A stretch of 64,000 nt of DNA from Anaerolineaceae bacterium. GTDB lineage: Bacteria > Chloroflexota > Anaerolineae > Aggregatilineales > Phototrophicaceae. The notes beneath the pieces were generated by a model. The model searched no databases, was not told the origin of the DNA, and saw nothing but the letters and a program-made list of their open reading frames with translations. Location: contig JACKCF010000006.1 in assembly GCA_020634165.1 (NCBI GenBank), forward strand, positions 57,390 through 121,389, in the 5' to 3' direction. This document shows positions 9,390-17,691 of the stretch, piece after piece (position 1 is the first letter of the stretch; each line of letters opens with the position of its first letter). Both the position numbers and the translations under genes were made by a program.

Positions 9390-9764
9390 TTAGCTTTCGT
9401 TGCTGATTATCCCATAGACAATAACGACAATGGTTGCTAACAACGAAATCAGGATTGGATCGAGAAATTGCAGGCTGACGGCTACTTCTGGCCGAGAGAA
9501 GTACCATGTCAGGCCGCCAATGACCAGCAGAACCGCGCCAACAATCCACGTAAATGGGCTGATTCGCCAACCATTCTGATATTGGATGATGCCAGATATG
9601 AAGAGAATGGCGCTAATGACCAATGGAACCCAGAAACTTGGCTCACTCAGGCGTTCATCAAGACTAAGCAAGATAAAGATCACGACCATCGAGAACCATG
9701 TATAACGCTCGACGCGCGCTTCCTGCCGGGATTTACGATTGCCACTTCTGCGAGTGCGTGCCAT
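9390..9764 (-). CDS. Small four-helix membrane protein of unknown function
   Basis: 124 residues. A basic N-terminus (MARTRRSGNRKSRQEARVER) is followed by about four hydrophobic segments: TWFSMVVIFILLSL, FWVPLVISAILFISGII, FTWIVGAVLLVIGGLTWYF and LDPILISLLATIVVIVYGII. The positive N-terminus suggests it starts in the cytoplasm. No enzyme motif is visible and I do not recognise a family. ATG at 9764 is the only sensible start. It is divergent from the lipoprotein gene at 9927 across a 162-bp gap that contains a perfect palindrome. Confidence 0.7.
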   Translation of the reverse strand: MARTRRSGNRKSRQEARVERYTWFSMVVIFILLSLDERLSEPSFWVPLVISAILFISGIIQYQNGWRISPFTWIVGAVLLVIGGLTWYFSRPEVAVSLQFLDPILISLLATIVVIVYGIISNES

Positions 9765-9801
9765 AAATTGCCATAATTTGCTATTACTGTGCGTTTACAT
9801 T

Positions 9802-9822
9802 ATATGTGGCTTGGCCACATAT
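9802..9822. repeat. Perfect 21-bp palindrome in a divergent intergenic region
   Basis: Arms ATATGTGGC (9802-9810) and GCCACATAT (9814-9822) around TTG. It lies between the start of the leftward small membrane protein (9764) and the rightward lipoprotein gene (9927). There is no T run on either side, so a regulator-binding site is more likely than a terminator. Confidence 0.5.
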
Positions 9823-9926
9823 GAACACCTGATTTCAGGCAATTTGCGCTAGCCCTATACGAAATGCTAGCTTACGATACAATGAAATTGGCTACAGGGA
9901 TTGTCTAAATAGGCTTTTCGACACCT

Positions 9927-10871
9927 ATGAGAACTCGTGCGACTATATGGATCGCTCTATTCATTGTTATGGGGCTGCTATCTGCCTGTGCTGATGCGAC
10001 AATCGTCGATCAGCCGCGTCTTATCGCACAATCAACTGTCGACCGTGACACGGTTTCGTTCCCAACAGCCGTGCCTACTGTGACGGATCGCCCTCCGACG
10101 CAAGAGATTCAGTCGCCACTTGAGAACATCACGGTGGAAGCCGAGTTCGTCCTGGTGACGCCAACCTTGCCACCTAGCAAAACACCAACACTCACACCTA
10201 CTGTGACGCCGACGCCAACCATTACACCATCACCGACGCAGCCTGTGACATCAACTGCGACGACATTCCTGCTGCCCACAAGTGATATTGTCGCGCTCAC
10301 AGCGCCCGCCCAGCAGGCCATCCCACAGGTATGTGATAGTACATGGTTCTTTATTGAGCCGCGTCCAGCAAGTTGTCCCATGAACCCGCCATTGGCCAGC
10401 CAGGGCGTTTATCAGACGTTCCAGAATGGCCACATGGTATGGGTTGGCAGCCAGGATGCGATCTACGTTCTATACAATGATTCACTGTATCCTCGCTGGC
10501 AGGTCTTCCGCGATTACTTCATTGAGGGTATGCCAGAGGATGAATCCCAATACGCAAATGCGCCGCAGCCCGGTTTGTGGCAGCCTCGCCGTGGCTTTGG
10601 CATGCTCTGGCGCGCCAATACTGATGTGCGAAACCGCATCGGCTGGGCAACCATCGAATGGGAACAACCCTACAGTGTGCAGACACAGACCTCGAATGAT
10701 GGGTCGGTGTTCTTTAATACACCAATAGGCCAGGTCTTTACGCTGCTGCCAAACAATGTAGAGTGGCGTAACTTCTCATCATCGGGTGGTGGCTTGCCGC
10801 CCATATACGGTGGTGGACTACAAACGCCTGCCAGTGGCGGTTTGCCACCCATCTACCCAACCCAATCATAG
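9927..10871 (+). CDS. Lipoprotein with Thr/Pro-rich linker, function unknown
   Basis: 314 residues. The N-terminus is a typical lipoprotein signal (hydrophobic IALFIVMGLLSAC, lipobox LSAC, lipidated Cys at ~21), so the product is exported and membrane-anchored. Residues ~75-115 are a Thr/Pro-rich linker (TPTLTPTVTPTPTITPSPTQ) typical of Chloroflexota surface proteins. A globular part of ~150 residues follows, with several Trp and a QNGHMVWVG motif. The C-terminus contains GGLPPIY twice in a Gly/Pro-rich tail. No catalytic motif is recognised. It lies 19 bp upstream of an LCP-family gene in the same direction and is probably co-transcribed, suggesting a cell-envelope role. Confidence 0.8.
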   Translation: MRTRATIWIALFIVMGLLSACADATIVDQPRLIAQSTVDRDTVSFPTAVPTVTDRPPTQEIQSPLENITVEAEFVLVTPTLPPSKTPTLTPTVTPTPTITPSPTQPVTSTATTFLLPTSDIVALTAPAQQAIPQVCDSTWFFIEPRPASCPMNPPLASQGVYQTFQNGHMVWVGSQDAIYVLYNDSLYPRWQVFRDYFIEGMPEDESQYANAPQPGLWQPRRGFGMLWRANTDVRNRIGWATIEWEQPYSVQTQTSNDGSVFFNTPIGQVFTLLPNNVEWRNFSSSGGGLPPIYGGGLQTPASGGLPPIYPTQS

Positions 10872-10890
10872 TTTCTAAATAGGATCATCT

Positions 10891-11784
10891 ATGGTTCGCG
10901 TATTTCGACCGAGGCAGTTGTCTCGACCGCGTTCACCATTGGCGATAGGCTGTACGCTGTTGTTTTTGCTCTTTTGGCTGCCGCTGATGATGTGTGGCTG
11001 TGGATTATTGGTCTATGCAATTGTCCCACCAGCGAGCACAAACATCATCATTATGGGCCTGGACTCTCGTGGGTCGGAAGGGGTTATAGCGCGGACGGAC
11101 AGTCTTGTGGTCTTAGGCATCAAGCCGCGTGGCCTGGGGGTTGCTGCCTTATCAATCCCTCGTGATATTTTTATCAATGTGCCGAATTATGGGTTGCAGC
11201 GTATCAATACGATCAACGTGCTGGGTGAAACCGACGATACCACAACCGGGCCAGAACTCCTTATGGCGAGCATTGACCAGAGCTTTGATATGCAGATTGA
11301 TCACTATGTGCGTCTGGATTTTGCCGCCTTTGAGGCATTGGTCGATGCAGTCGGGGGTATTGAGGTTGATATTCCGCACGCTGTGGATGACTATGCCTAT
11401 CCCACAGCCGATGGCGGAACCATCGAAATACATTTCGATCCAGGTCCGCAAACACTCGATGGCACACGTGCGCTTCAATACGCACGTACACGCCACTCTG
11501 ATGATGACTATCAGCGTGCTGTTCGTCAGCAATTGGTAATGTCAGCTTTGGGGCGCAAACTCTTAAACCCGTTCACATGGCCAGCCGCCGTTAATGCTGT
11601 CCTGAGCAACACAGAAACAGACATGACGATTGCGGATCTCTTCATGATTGCGCCGCCGATCATCATCCGTGCTGGTAACTACGAGATGCTCGTCATTAAC
11701 CGAGACTACATTCTGCCCGGCGATGGGTATGTCATCCCGAACTATGAACGCTTGTCACCCTGGTTGACAGAGCATCTACGATAG
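10891..11784 (+). CDS. LytR-CpsA-Psr (LCP) family protein
   Basis: 297 residues. One N-terminal membrane anchor (PLAIGCTLLFLLFWLPLMMCGC) and an external LCP domain. Family signatures: NIIIMGLDSRG, TDSLVVLGI, the Arg-containing SIPRDIFINVP and INTINVLGE stretch, VDAVGGIEVDIP, and ALQYARTRHSDDDYQRAVRQ with its conserved Arg residues. LCP enzymes transfer lipid-linked glycopolymers to peptidoglycan or other envelope acceptors, using these Arg/Asp residues to bind the pyrophosphate. It follows the 9927 lipoprotein by 19 bp. A second LCP gene is present at 39799-41085. The acceptor and polymer are unknown. Confidence 0.9.
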   Translation: MVRVFRPRQLSRPRSPLAIGCTLLFLLFWLPLMMCGCGLLVYAIVPPASTNIIIMGLDSRGSEGVIARTDSLVVLGIKPRGLGVAALSIPRDIFINVPNYGLQRINTINVLGETDDTTTGPELLMASIDQSFDMQIDHYVRLDFAAFEALVDAVGGIEVDIPHAVDDYAYPTADGGTIEIHFDPGPQTLDGTRALQYARTRHSDDDYQRAVRQQLVMSALGRKLLNPFTWPAAVNAVLSNTETDMTIADLFMIAPPIIIRAGNYEMLVINRDYILPGDGYVIPNYERLSPWLTEHLR

Positions 11785-11805
11785 GTTGTGGTTGGTCGTA
11801 CGAGC

Positions 11806-12231
11806 TTAACTTTGCTGAGGTTTCGCCAACAACTCGTTATATGCGCCTGTCCATGCAGATGGATCGCGCATCATCTTGTTAATTTTGATGTCAGATACTT
11901 TCGGCAGTAATTTGACCATATACTCCGGCAATTTGTCCCAGTCTTCGCTGCGGACCATCTTCTCGATGCCTGTTGCCATATCTTTGGCCCACCACCACTT
12001 TTGTTGGAAATCATCGGCCTTCTTCCAGTAATTGCGTTTTTCCCATGCTTCGATGGATTCCAGCACCGTTTCGTCGATCTCGCGCAGGGCAAACACAACC
12101 ATCGCCAGCATATCGCGCACTTCTTCATCGACATCAGATTTCTGCGTCAGGCGGCGTAGAATTTCGGCAATAGTACGCATGTGGAACGAACGCCGTTTGC
12201 CGGGGCTGTTGGTATTAATAACACGTCCCAT
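11806..12231 (-). CDS. Hypothetical protein, third gene of a leftward three-gene cluster
   Basis: 141 residues, mostly alpha-helical by appearance, with charged and Trp-rich stretches (EAWEKRNYWKKADDFQQKWW). No signal peptide or membrane segment, so probably cytoplasmic. I do not recognise a family. ATG at 12231; a second ATG (MRTIAEILRRL, residue 18) at 12180 is a possible alternative. It lies 51 bp after the stop of the 12283-12732 gene in the same direction and is probably in one operon with it and the 12788-14350 gene. Confidence 0.65.
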   Translation of the reverse strand: MGRVINTNSPGKRRSFHMRTIAEILRRLTQKSDVDEEVRDMLAMVVFALREIDETVLESIEAWEKRNYWKKADDFQQKWWWAKDMATGIEKMVRSEDWDKLPEYMVKLLPKVSDIKINKMMRDPSAWTGAYNELLAKPQQS

Positions 12232-12282
12232 ACTGAATAAAGCTCCTCAAGTGCTGCGACTATTTGGCTATGACAACGATTC

Positions 12283-12732
12283 CTAGCTCAGTTCTGCCGG
12301 GCGGATACCCTGGTAAACTTTCACACCGCCAAGCGTTCGTAAGATGGTAGCGGCAGGCCGACCTATGGCGTCTTCCAACTCAATAGGCGTCAGCGGCGCA
12401 TTTCCATTTATCAGGAAGGCACGGAAAACGCAATCAACCAGAGAAATCTGCGTGTTTAGGAAGTCCTCGCTGTTCGCAGCTTCCTTAAGGGCAAGGCCCA
12501 GCGCATCGAGCTGGAACACCTCTCCTGTTTCCGGCTCAACATAGTCAACTACCTGATCTTCAGGAATATTCTGGAATGCTTCGCGCTGTTCAGGCGGAAG
12601 ATGGGAAAGCAAATACGAACGCAGTTCAATATCGTTGTTTTCCCACCAGGAATAATCAATGTGGAACTTGGTATCGAGTTTGGGTTTGAGCAGCGCTCCC
12701 ATGGGAGGCGGCTTTGGCTTTTGTCCAGACAT
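12283..12732 (-). CDS. Hypothetical protein, second gene of a leftward three-gene cluster
   Basis: 149 residues. The N-terminus is Pro/Lys-rich (MSGQKPKPPPMGALLKPKL). The rest is acidic and helical and ends in a segment (PLTPIELEDAIGRPAATILR, then TLGGVKVYQGIRP) that looks like a winged-helix, with two helices and a beta-wing; this is an impression, not a family match. No membrane segment. It lies 55 bp downstream of the 12788-14350 gene in the same direction. Confidence 0.65.
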   Translation of the reverse strand: MSGQKPKPPPMGALLKPKLDTKFHIDYSWWENNDIELRSYLLSHLPPEQREAFQNIPEDQVVDYVEPETGEVFQLDALGLALKEAANSEDFLNTQISLVDCVFRAFLINGNAPLTPIELEDAIGRPAATILRTLGGVKVYQGIRPAELS

Positions 12733-12787
12733 AGAATCCGTTATCTCTTGATGTTTCTACCTTGAGTCAATTTCGCTGCGAATTATC

Positions 12788-14350
12788 TCAGCTTTGGCTC
12801 AACTTCCAGTAATGATTGCCAACATACTCAAAATCCGGGTTGGCCTGCAACAGGGCAAATACGGCTCCAGGCGGGCAGCGGCGGATAACATTGATCGCGC
12901 TGTAGACAGTCACAGCATGGACGGTCTCTTGTGGTGACAATCGACCCAATTCTGCAATTAAATTGCGCAAAATAGCTGCAATTGTTTTGTCCTTTTGCGA
13001 TTCAACCAGTTTATCCAGGGCCGCCAGATCATCAACGCCAATAATGATGAGGTCATCGTACTCGGCACCGATTGCTCGTTTTTTAGACTCGAATGCGATC
13101 TGGGTTGAACTAGGCGTAAACAACCGGATGTACTCTGTGCGCGGTTTGTAGGCGTTATGGCTGATGACGAATTGGCCGTCTTCTTCGCCTTTTTCCACCA
13201 TGACAACCGCGCCGATGGGTAGGGCGTGCTTGGTATAGTAATCGAGCAACCCATAAACATAGTGATGCTCATGCACAATCCAGCCATTATATTTTGCACC
13301 ATCCGTCGCATCAATCAGCTCGACATGGATTCGGGGCGACCGACCAGACGGGAAGATTTGGCTGTTCTTTGCGTTTAAGGGGAGTGTGCCTGCCCGGCGA
13401 TGAGGATAGATCAGCGTTGTAGTAGCCCTGCTGATATTGCCATCGAACTCGATTTCTGTTAATTCATCGTCAAGCTCAGTCTCTAAAACGATCATATCGT
13501 CCGAAAGCAGGTCTTCATTATAAGGAATTTCTCTATACCGTAACCAGACCGGTACATCTCGGACGCCTTCTGGCTCCATACGATTCAAAAACCACAGAAT
13601 CTCGCCAGCAGGACCAACCTCGTCAAAACGGTTATCGCGGCTCATGGCGAGGTTTAACGAGAAGGACTGTAAAGTCTCTGTACCTGCTCCCAATCCGCCG
13701 ATCTGTTCGATGATTTCCTCAGTAGCCATCGGGCCGCCGCCTGTCATATCGAGCACAGCCTCAGCCAGGTGCAGGGTGCCGATGTCGAACTCAATCACAA
13801 GATCCTTGGGGAACCAGTAGCCACCCACGCGCGTCAGTGAGCTATGGTCAATCAGGGCCTTGTGGACCTGGCGCACGATCTCACCCTTGGTTTCACGCAG
13901 AATGTCCATTGCCGTCACATCGTCGAGCGTATCAGCGATACTTTCAACCTCTAGCTCCACTGAAGTATGATTTTCGCTCAATCCCGTTGCGAACTCGCGC
14001 TGTTTGCCGCCATTATGCTCGGCATCGTCGAAATCGACGGCTACTACACTAAATGAACCATATTGTGGATTGTTGCCTTCGCGTACGCGCTTTACAGTCG
14101 CCGTAGCGTAGTCCATATTCGTGAAGACCAAACGCTGCCCGACATCATATGTCGACGAGGGCGAATACGCGACTGTGCCATCGTACTGCGACTGGAGCAG
14201 ATTGCGCTCTTCAGCCAGACGTCTGTCTACCAGAGCGACAGCCAGTTCGGTGCTGGTCATAGGTTTTTCTTGCTCAAGGAGGAGACCCGTTACATATTCC
14301 AGGTCATCATCGGAGATTTCAAAATTGCGTGCCCACGGAAAGCCTTCCAT
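12788..14350 (-). CDS. Large hypothetical protein with possible winged-helix ends
   Basis: 520 residues, acidic, no signal peptide or membrane helix. The N-terminus (DDDLEYVTGLLLEQEKPMTS then TELAVALVDRRLAEE) looks like a helix-turn-helix 'raise the bar' type module, and another such segment recurs near residue 205 (GGGPMATEEIIEQIGGLG). The C-terminus (SPQETVHAVTVYSAINVIRR, CPPGAVFALLQANPDFEYVG, NHYWKLSQ) reads like a HARE-type winged helix: helices, then a hairpin ending in an aromatic-rich strand. So a DNA- or RNA-binding role is possible but unproven. The middle ~200 residues are beta-rich. It is the first gene of the three-gene leftward cluster. ATG at 14350; a purine-rich GGGAGG lies about 13 nt upstream. 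Confidence 0.7.
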   Translation of the reverse strand: MEGFPWARNFEISDDDLEYVTGLLLEQEKPMTSTELAVALVDRRLAEERNLLQSQYDGTVAYSPSSTYDVGQRLVFTNMDYATATVKRVREGNNPQYGSFSVVAVDFDDAEHNGGKQREFATGLSENHTSVELEVESIADTLDDVTAMDILRETKGEIVRQVHKALIDHSSLTRVGGYWFPKDLVIEFDIGTLHLAEAVLDMTGGGPMATEEIIEQIGGLGAGTETLQSFSLNLAMSRDNRFDEVGPAGEILWFLNRMEPEGVRDVPVWLRYREIPYNEDLLSDDMIVLETELDDELTEIEFDGNISRATTTLIYPHRRAGTLPLNAKNSQIFPSGRSPRIHVELIDATDGAKYNGWIVHEHHYVYGLLDYYTKHALPIGAVVMVEKGEEDGQFVISHNAYKPRTEYIRLFTPSSTQIAFESKKRAIGAEYDDLIIIGVDDLAALDKLVESQKDKTIAAILRNLIAELGRLSPQETVHAVTVYSAINVIRRCPPGAVFALLQANPDFEYVGNHYWKLSQS

Positions 14351-14759
14351 ATACGTCTGATGCCTCCCGCCTAAACTTCAAGATTCGTTGGATACATACT
14401 AGCAGATACTACCTTTTGCTAAACAATCAGGGCTATATACATGGAAGGGTGACGGTCGGAAAAATGCGATGACAACGAGGTTTTCGTACCTATCTTCGTC
14501 TGTGCTAGCCCGTTTTATTGTGTGCGAAATTTGGAAGAGCCTTCAACACCCGCCAGGGTATATGGTGTAGATGTGTAATGTTTAGGTGTATTGTTGAGAC
14601 TCTTGCGCCCATGAGTATAGCATAGAACAGATTTGTATTGAACGGACGATCATCCCCGCCGTATAACAATGTTGTTTGGGTCGAATTTTCTTTATGGGTT
14701 TAGGGCTTAGGCGTGCAAAAATCACTTTTATTATGCGCATTAAGGCTTCTAACCCTGGC
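14351..14759. other. Long intergenic region between divergent genes, no gene seen
   Basis: About 410 bp, AT-leaning, between the leftward 12788-14350 gene and the rpmH promoter. rpmH often borders dnaA and oriC, so I looked for clusters of TTATCCACA-like DnaA boxes and found none, and dnaA is not adjacent. I see no RNA gene or convincing ORF. Confidence 0.5.
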
Positions 14760-14788
14760 TTGACCCTAACTAGTCCGTCCAGTATACT
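14760..14788 (+). promoter_or_regulatory. Strong sigma70-like promoter of the rpmH operon
   Basis: -35 TTGACC (14760-14765), 17-bp spacer, -10 TATACT (14783-14788), predicted start near 14795, 35 bp before rpmH. Both hexamers match the consensus at 5 of 6 positions. Confidence 0.8.
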
Positions 14789-14829
14789 GTCACGCTGTTA
14801 ACCTTCATGAGTATTTCAAGGATAAACCA

Positions 14830-15009
14830 ATGGCAACAAAGCGTACCTGGCAACCGAAGGTTCGCCGTCGCAAACGTGTTCATGGATTTCGTGCACGCAT
14901 GAGTTCCAAGGGCGGTCGCAAAGTCTTGAAGGCTCGCCGCGCGCGTGGACGCCATCAGTTGACGGTCACACCCAACCATGTCAAGAAAGTAAACTGGAAC
15001 GCTTCATAA
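14830..15009 (+). CDS. rpmH: Large-subunit ribosomal protein bL34
   Basis: 59 residues, ATG at 14830, TAA at 15007-15009. The body matches bL34: TKRTWQPKVRRRKRVHGF, then RARMSSKGGRKVLKARRARG and RHQLTV. It has an unusual C-terminal extension (TPNHVKKVNWNAS), so it is longer than the typical 44-47 residues. It is a rRNA-binding protein of the 50S subunit near the peptide exit region. It is the first gene of the conserved rpmH-rnpA-yidD-yidC-jag order and is followed after 9 bp by rnpA. An AAGGA lies 5 nt before the ATG (14819-14823), separated by TAAACC. Confidence 0.95.
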   Translation: MATKRTWQPKVRRRKRVHGFRARMSSKGGRKVLKARRARGRHQLTVTPNHVKKVNWNAS

Positions 15010-15018
15010 GCTGCTTGC

Positions 15019-15369
15019 ATGCGTCGTGAATTACGTCTGCGACATCGGCAGGATTTCCTGAACTTACGCCAGAGAGGTCAGCAGTTTAGGAATCCAGACA
15101 TGACCTTGCAGATTGCACCCAATTCGCTTACTCACAACCGCTATGGTGTTATTGTGAGCAAGCGCCTGGGGAATGCAGTGCAGCGGAACCGAATGCGCAG
15201 GCGTATTAAGGCAATCTTGATGCAGCGGCATCCCTGGCTTGTTCAGGGGTATGATACTGTCTGGATCGCCCGCCAGAGTAGCGTTAGGCAACCTCATGAC
15301 GCACTTCTGCGTATAGTAGATGATCTGTTGCAACAGGCGGCGATTGTAGAACGGACACCAAATTCATGA
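15019..15369 (+). CDS. rnpA: Ribonuclease P protein component
   Basis: 116 residues, usual size. The signature RNR-type motif is clear: SKRLGNAVQRNRMRRRIKAI. The protein binds RNase P RNA and helps 5' maturation of pre-tRNAs. It starts at ATG 15019, 9 bp after rpmH, and its stop overlaps the yidD start (ATGA at 15366-15369), so translation is probably coupled. Confidence 0.94.
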   Translation: MRRELRLRHRQDFLNLRQRGQQFRNPDMTLQIAPNSLTHNRYGVIVSKRLGNAVQRNRMRRRIKAILMQRHPWLVQGYDTVWIARQSSVRQPHDALLRIVDDLLQQAAIVERTPNS

Positions 15370-15584
15370 AGTGGCTAGTACTCAAGTTGATCCTATTTTA
15401 CAAGCGGTTCATCTCACCTGTGCTGCCATCTGCTTGTCGTTTCCAGCCAACTTGTTCAATGTATATGTATGAAGCTATTCAGATACATGGCGTAGCCCGT
15501 GGCGGATGGATGGGGCTAAAACGGCTCTGGCGGTGCCAACCAATGTATCCCGGTGGCTATGATCCAGTACCGCCGAAGGAGTAA
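15366..15584 (+). CDS. yidD: Membrane protein insertion efficiency factor YidD
   Basis: 72 residues. It has the family pattern: an N-terminal amphipathic/hydrophobic helix (LVLKLILFYKRFISPVLP), the Cys-containing SACRFQPTCSMYMYEAI, GWMGLKRLWRCQPMYPGGYD and PVP near the end. YidD is a small membrane-associated helper of the YidC/Sec insertion route, and its gene normally lies between rnpA and yidC, as here. The gene end (AAGGAGTAA) also supplies the Shine-Dalgarno for the next gene. Confidence 0.95.
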   Translation: MKWLVLKLILFYKRFISPVLPSACRFQPTCSMYMYEAIQIHGVARGGWMGLKRLWRCQPMYPGGYDPVPPKE

Positions 15585-15587
15585 CCG

Positions 15588-16784
15588 TTGACTACGAGAG
15601 AACATCATACCGGCCGACGTCGTTGGGGCCGTTTTTTGCTTGTGTCAATCTTAGCCTTGCTGGTTTCAGCAGGTTGTGTTGGCGCCCGCATAGACATTAG
15701 TTGGCCAGCCGTTGGCACTGTAGACATTGACGGTTCGACGCGCGTCCTGGTCGCCTATAAAGATCGTGTCGATGCGATTGATCCTGTAAATGGCTCGGCT
15801 GTTCGCCTGCTCAACAGTGATGGGGAAGTCCGAACAGATGCCGAGGGCAATCCTCGTCTCTGGCAAATTGATAGCACCGACGCACAGGGTGCTCAATACT
15901 TCTCATTGCCAACCTGGGCAGATGAAGAAACGCTGCTGTTCCCCACCTATTCCAACTCTATCGTCCCAGTAAATGTACCAACCGCATCTGTGGATGGGAC
16001 AACGTTAGCGCTTCCTGGACAGGTGATTGCTCCTATGATCCAGGGTGACAACTTGCTCTATGTCCCCATTCGTTCTGAAGGCGTGATAGCGATTGATCCC
16101 ACCACCGCTGATGTTGCTTGGCGGATTGGGTCAACGCGGGTAGGGGTTGGCGCCTGGGCACAGCCGTTATTGAATGATGGTGTACTTTACGTTCCACTCT
16201 TCGATCATTACTTCCATGCAGTCGATGCTGAAACTGGCGAAGACGTTTGGGAACCGATCAACCTGGAAGGCGGTATCGTTTCTACGCCGCTCCTATATGA
16301 AGATTATCTCTATGTGGGTACATTCTCGCACATGTTGTATAAAATCTCGCTGCAAGGCGAGGTAATTGGGCACTACGAAGCTCAAAACTGGATTTGGGGC
16401 ACGCCGATTGAGCATGATGGTACGCTATATATTGCGGACCTCAGCGGTTATGTGCATGCAGTGAATCCTGAAACGATGGAAGCCATCTGGTCAAGCAAAG
16501 TTGCAGAGCGTGGTATTCGTCCGTCGCCGGTTGTGACCGATGAATATGTTGTTGTGGCTTCACGCGATGGCAAAGTGTACTGGCTATATCGTGGTGATGG
16601 AACGCTCGCGTTTGATCGTGAGGTTGAGGGCCGCCCGGAGATTCTGTCCGATATTGTGTTCATCCCAATGAACGAAGAACAGCGGATTCTCCAGGATATG
16701 ATCATCGTCGGGACAAAAAACCTCAGCCACCTTGCAGTTGCCTACGATATGGAAGGTCGGCAACTGTGGGCTTTTGGCCGATAA
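15588..16784 (+). CDS. PQQ-type beta-propeller lipoprotein between yidD and yidC (BamB-like fold)
   Basis: 398 residues. TTG start at 15588 with AAGGAG 6 nt upstream, overlapping the end of yidD. Signal: basic GRRRWGRF, hydrophobic LLVSILALLVSAG, lipobox SAGC, so it is an exported lipoprotein. The remainder has repeated propeller blades: VIAIDPTTADVAWRIGS, FHAVDAETGEDVWEPI, LYKISLQGEVIGHYEA, VHAVNPETMEAIWSSK and VYWLYRGDGTLAFDRE, each with the AxDxxTG..W pattern of PQQ/BamB repeats. The gene sits inside the insertion-machinery operon 26 bp before yidC, so a scaffold or chaperone role in membrane or export processes is a reasonable inference; PQQ-dependent enzyme activity is unlikely because no quinoprotein metal-binding signature is seen. 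Confidence 0.82.
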   Translation: MTTREHHTGRRRWGRFLLVSILALLVSAGCVGARIDISWPAVGTVDIDGSTRVLVAYKDRVDAIDPVNGSAVRLLNSDGEVRTDAEGNPRLWQIDSTDAQGAQYFSLPTWADEETLLFPTYSNSIVPVNVPTASVDGTTLALPGQVIAPMIQGDNLLYVPIRSEGVIAIDPTTADVAWRIGSTRVGVGAWAQPLLNDGVLYVPLFDHYFHAVDAETGEDVWEPINLEGGIVSTPLLYEDYLYVGTFSHMLYKISLQGEVIGHYEAQNWIWGTPIEHDGTLYIADLSGYVHAVNPETMEAIWSSKVAERGIRPSPVVTDEYVVVASRDGKVYWLYRGDGTLAFDREVEGRPEILSDIVFIPMNEEQRILQDMIIVGTKNLSHLAVAYDMEGRQLWAFGR

Positions 16785-16810
16785 CAGCGGACATTGTGGA
16801 GTAACTACCT

Positions 16811-17683
16811 ATGTGGGATATTTTCATCAATCCAGTCGTCACGCTGTTAACGTGGCTTTATGCCTTGCTGGGCAATAATGTCGTTCTGGCGATCATTGTG
16901 CTCACTGTGGTCTTCCGCTTGCTGACTTACCCGCTTTTTGCCAAGCAGCAGGAATCGACCAAGAAAATGCAGGAGATTCAGCCGGAGCTTAAGCGCATCC
17001 AGGAAAAGTATAAGGATGACCGCGAAAAGCAGCAGCAAGCAACGATGGAACTGTATAGCAAATACGGTGTAAATCCGTTTGCTGGTTGTTTGCCATTGTT
17101 CATCCAGTTCCCGATCATCATTGCGTTGTATCAGGCGGTGATTTTCGCTTTGGCGGCAACGCCGGATCAACTGGTTGATCTCTCTGAGCGTTTGATCGTT
17201 CCGGGCCTGGATAAGCTGATTCCATTGCAGAATATCTGGTTGGGTATGGACCTGACGCAACCACCGACGCCGCCCCTTAACCCGACCTATGCACTCGTAT
17301 TGCCCGTGCTGGTGATGGCGACGCAATGGCTCAGTTTCCGTGTAACCATGTCGCGCTCGAATTCCAACACGGACGACAAAGCGGACGATAAATCAAAGGA
17401 TGCAGGTGGTCAGGCTGCGGCAATGACGCGCTCCATGAGTACCATCATGCCAGTGATGTTTGGTGTGTTTGCGCTGTCCTTCTCAGTGGGTATTTCCATC
17501 TACTTCATAACGAGTAGTGTGGTGAGTATCGTCCAGTATTGGCCACCTTTTAAGCGTGTGTTGGACCGTGTCTTCCGTGTGAACACAACGCCACCGGATC
17601 AAATAGAAGCCAAGCCCGCCAAGGCAACGCGAAGTATTGGCAATACAGGCGGCAAAACGTCCAAGGGTAAGGCAAGCCGCTAG
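16811..17683 (+). CDS. yidC: Membrane protein insertase YidC (Oxa1/Alb3 family)
   Basis: 290 residues, the short Gram-positive-like form without a large periplasmic domain. It starts MWDIFINPVVTLLTWLYALL, then has the typical TVVFRLLTYPLFAKQQESTK (with the conserved Arg in the hydrophilic groove region), the cytoplasmic coiled-coil loop (MQEIQPELKRIQEKYKDDRE), and GCLPLFIQFPIIIALYQAV. Two or three further membrane segments and a basic tail follow. It inserts and folds inner-membrane proteins with or without SecYEG. An acidic/Lys linker (NTDDKADDKSKDAGG) occurs before the last helices. It is followed by a 201-bp gap and jag. Confidence 0.94.
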   Translation: MWDIFINPVVTLLTWLYALLGNNVVLAIIVLTVVFRLLTYPLFAKQQESTKKMQEIQPELKRIQEKYKDDREKQQQATMELYSKYGVNPFAGCLPLFIQFPIIIALYQAVIFALAATPDQLVDLSERLIVPGLDKLIPLQNIWLGMDLTQPPTPPLNPTYALVLPVLVMATQWLSFRVTMSRSNSNTDDKADDKSKDAGGQAAAMTRSMSTIMPVMFGVFALSFSVGISIYFITSSVVSIVQYWPPFKRVLDRVFRVNTTPPDQIEAKPAKATRSIGNTGGKTSKGKASR

Positions 17684-17691
17684 ATTTAGTT

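Noticed and set aside
14351..14759. Possible oriC next to rpmH
   Set aside because: No DnaA-box cluster, no dnaA or dnaN nearby; only the gene-order expectation suggested it.
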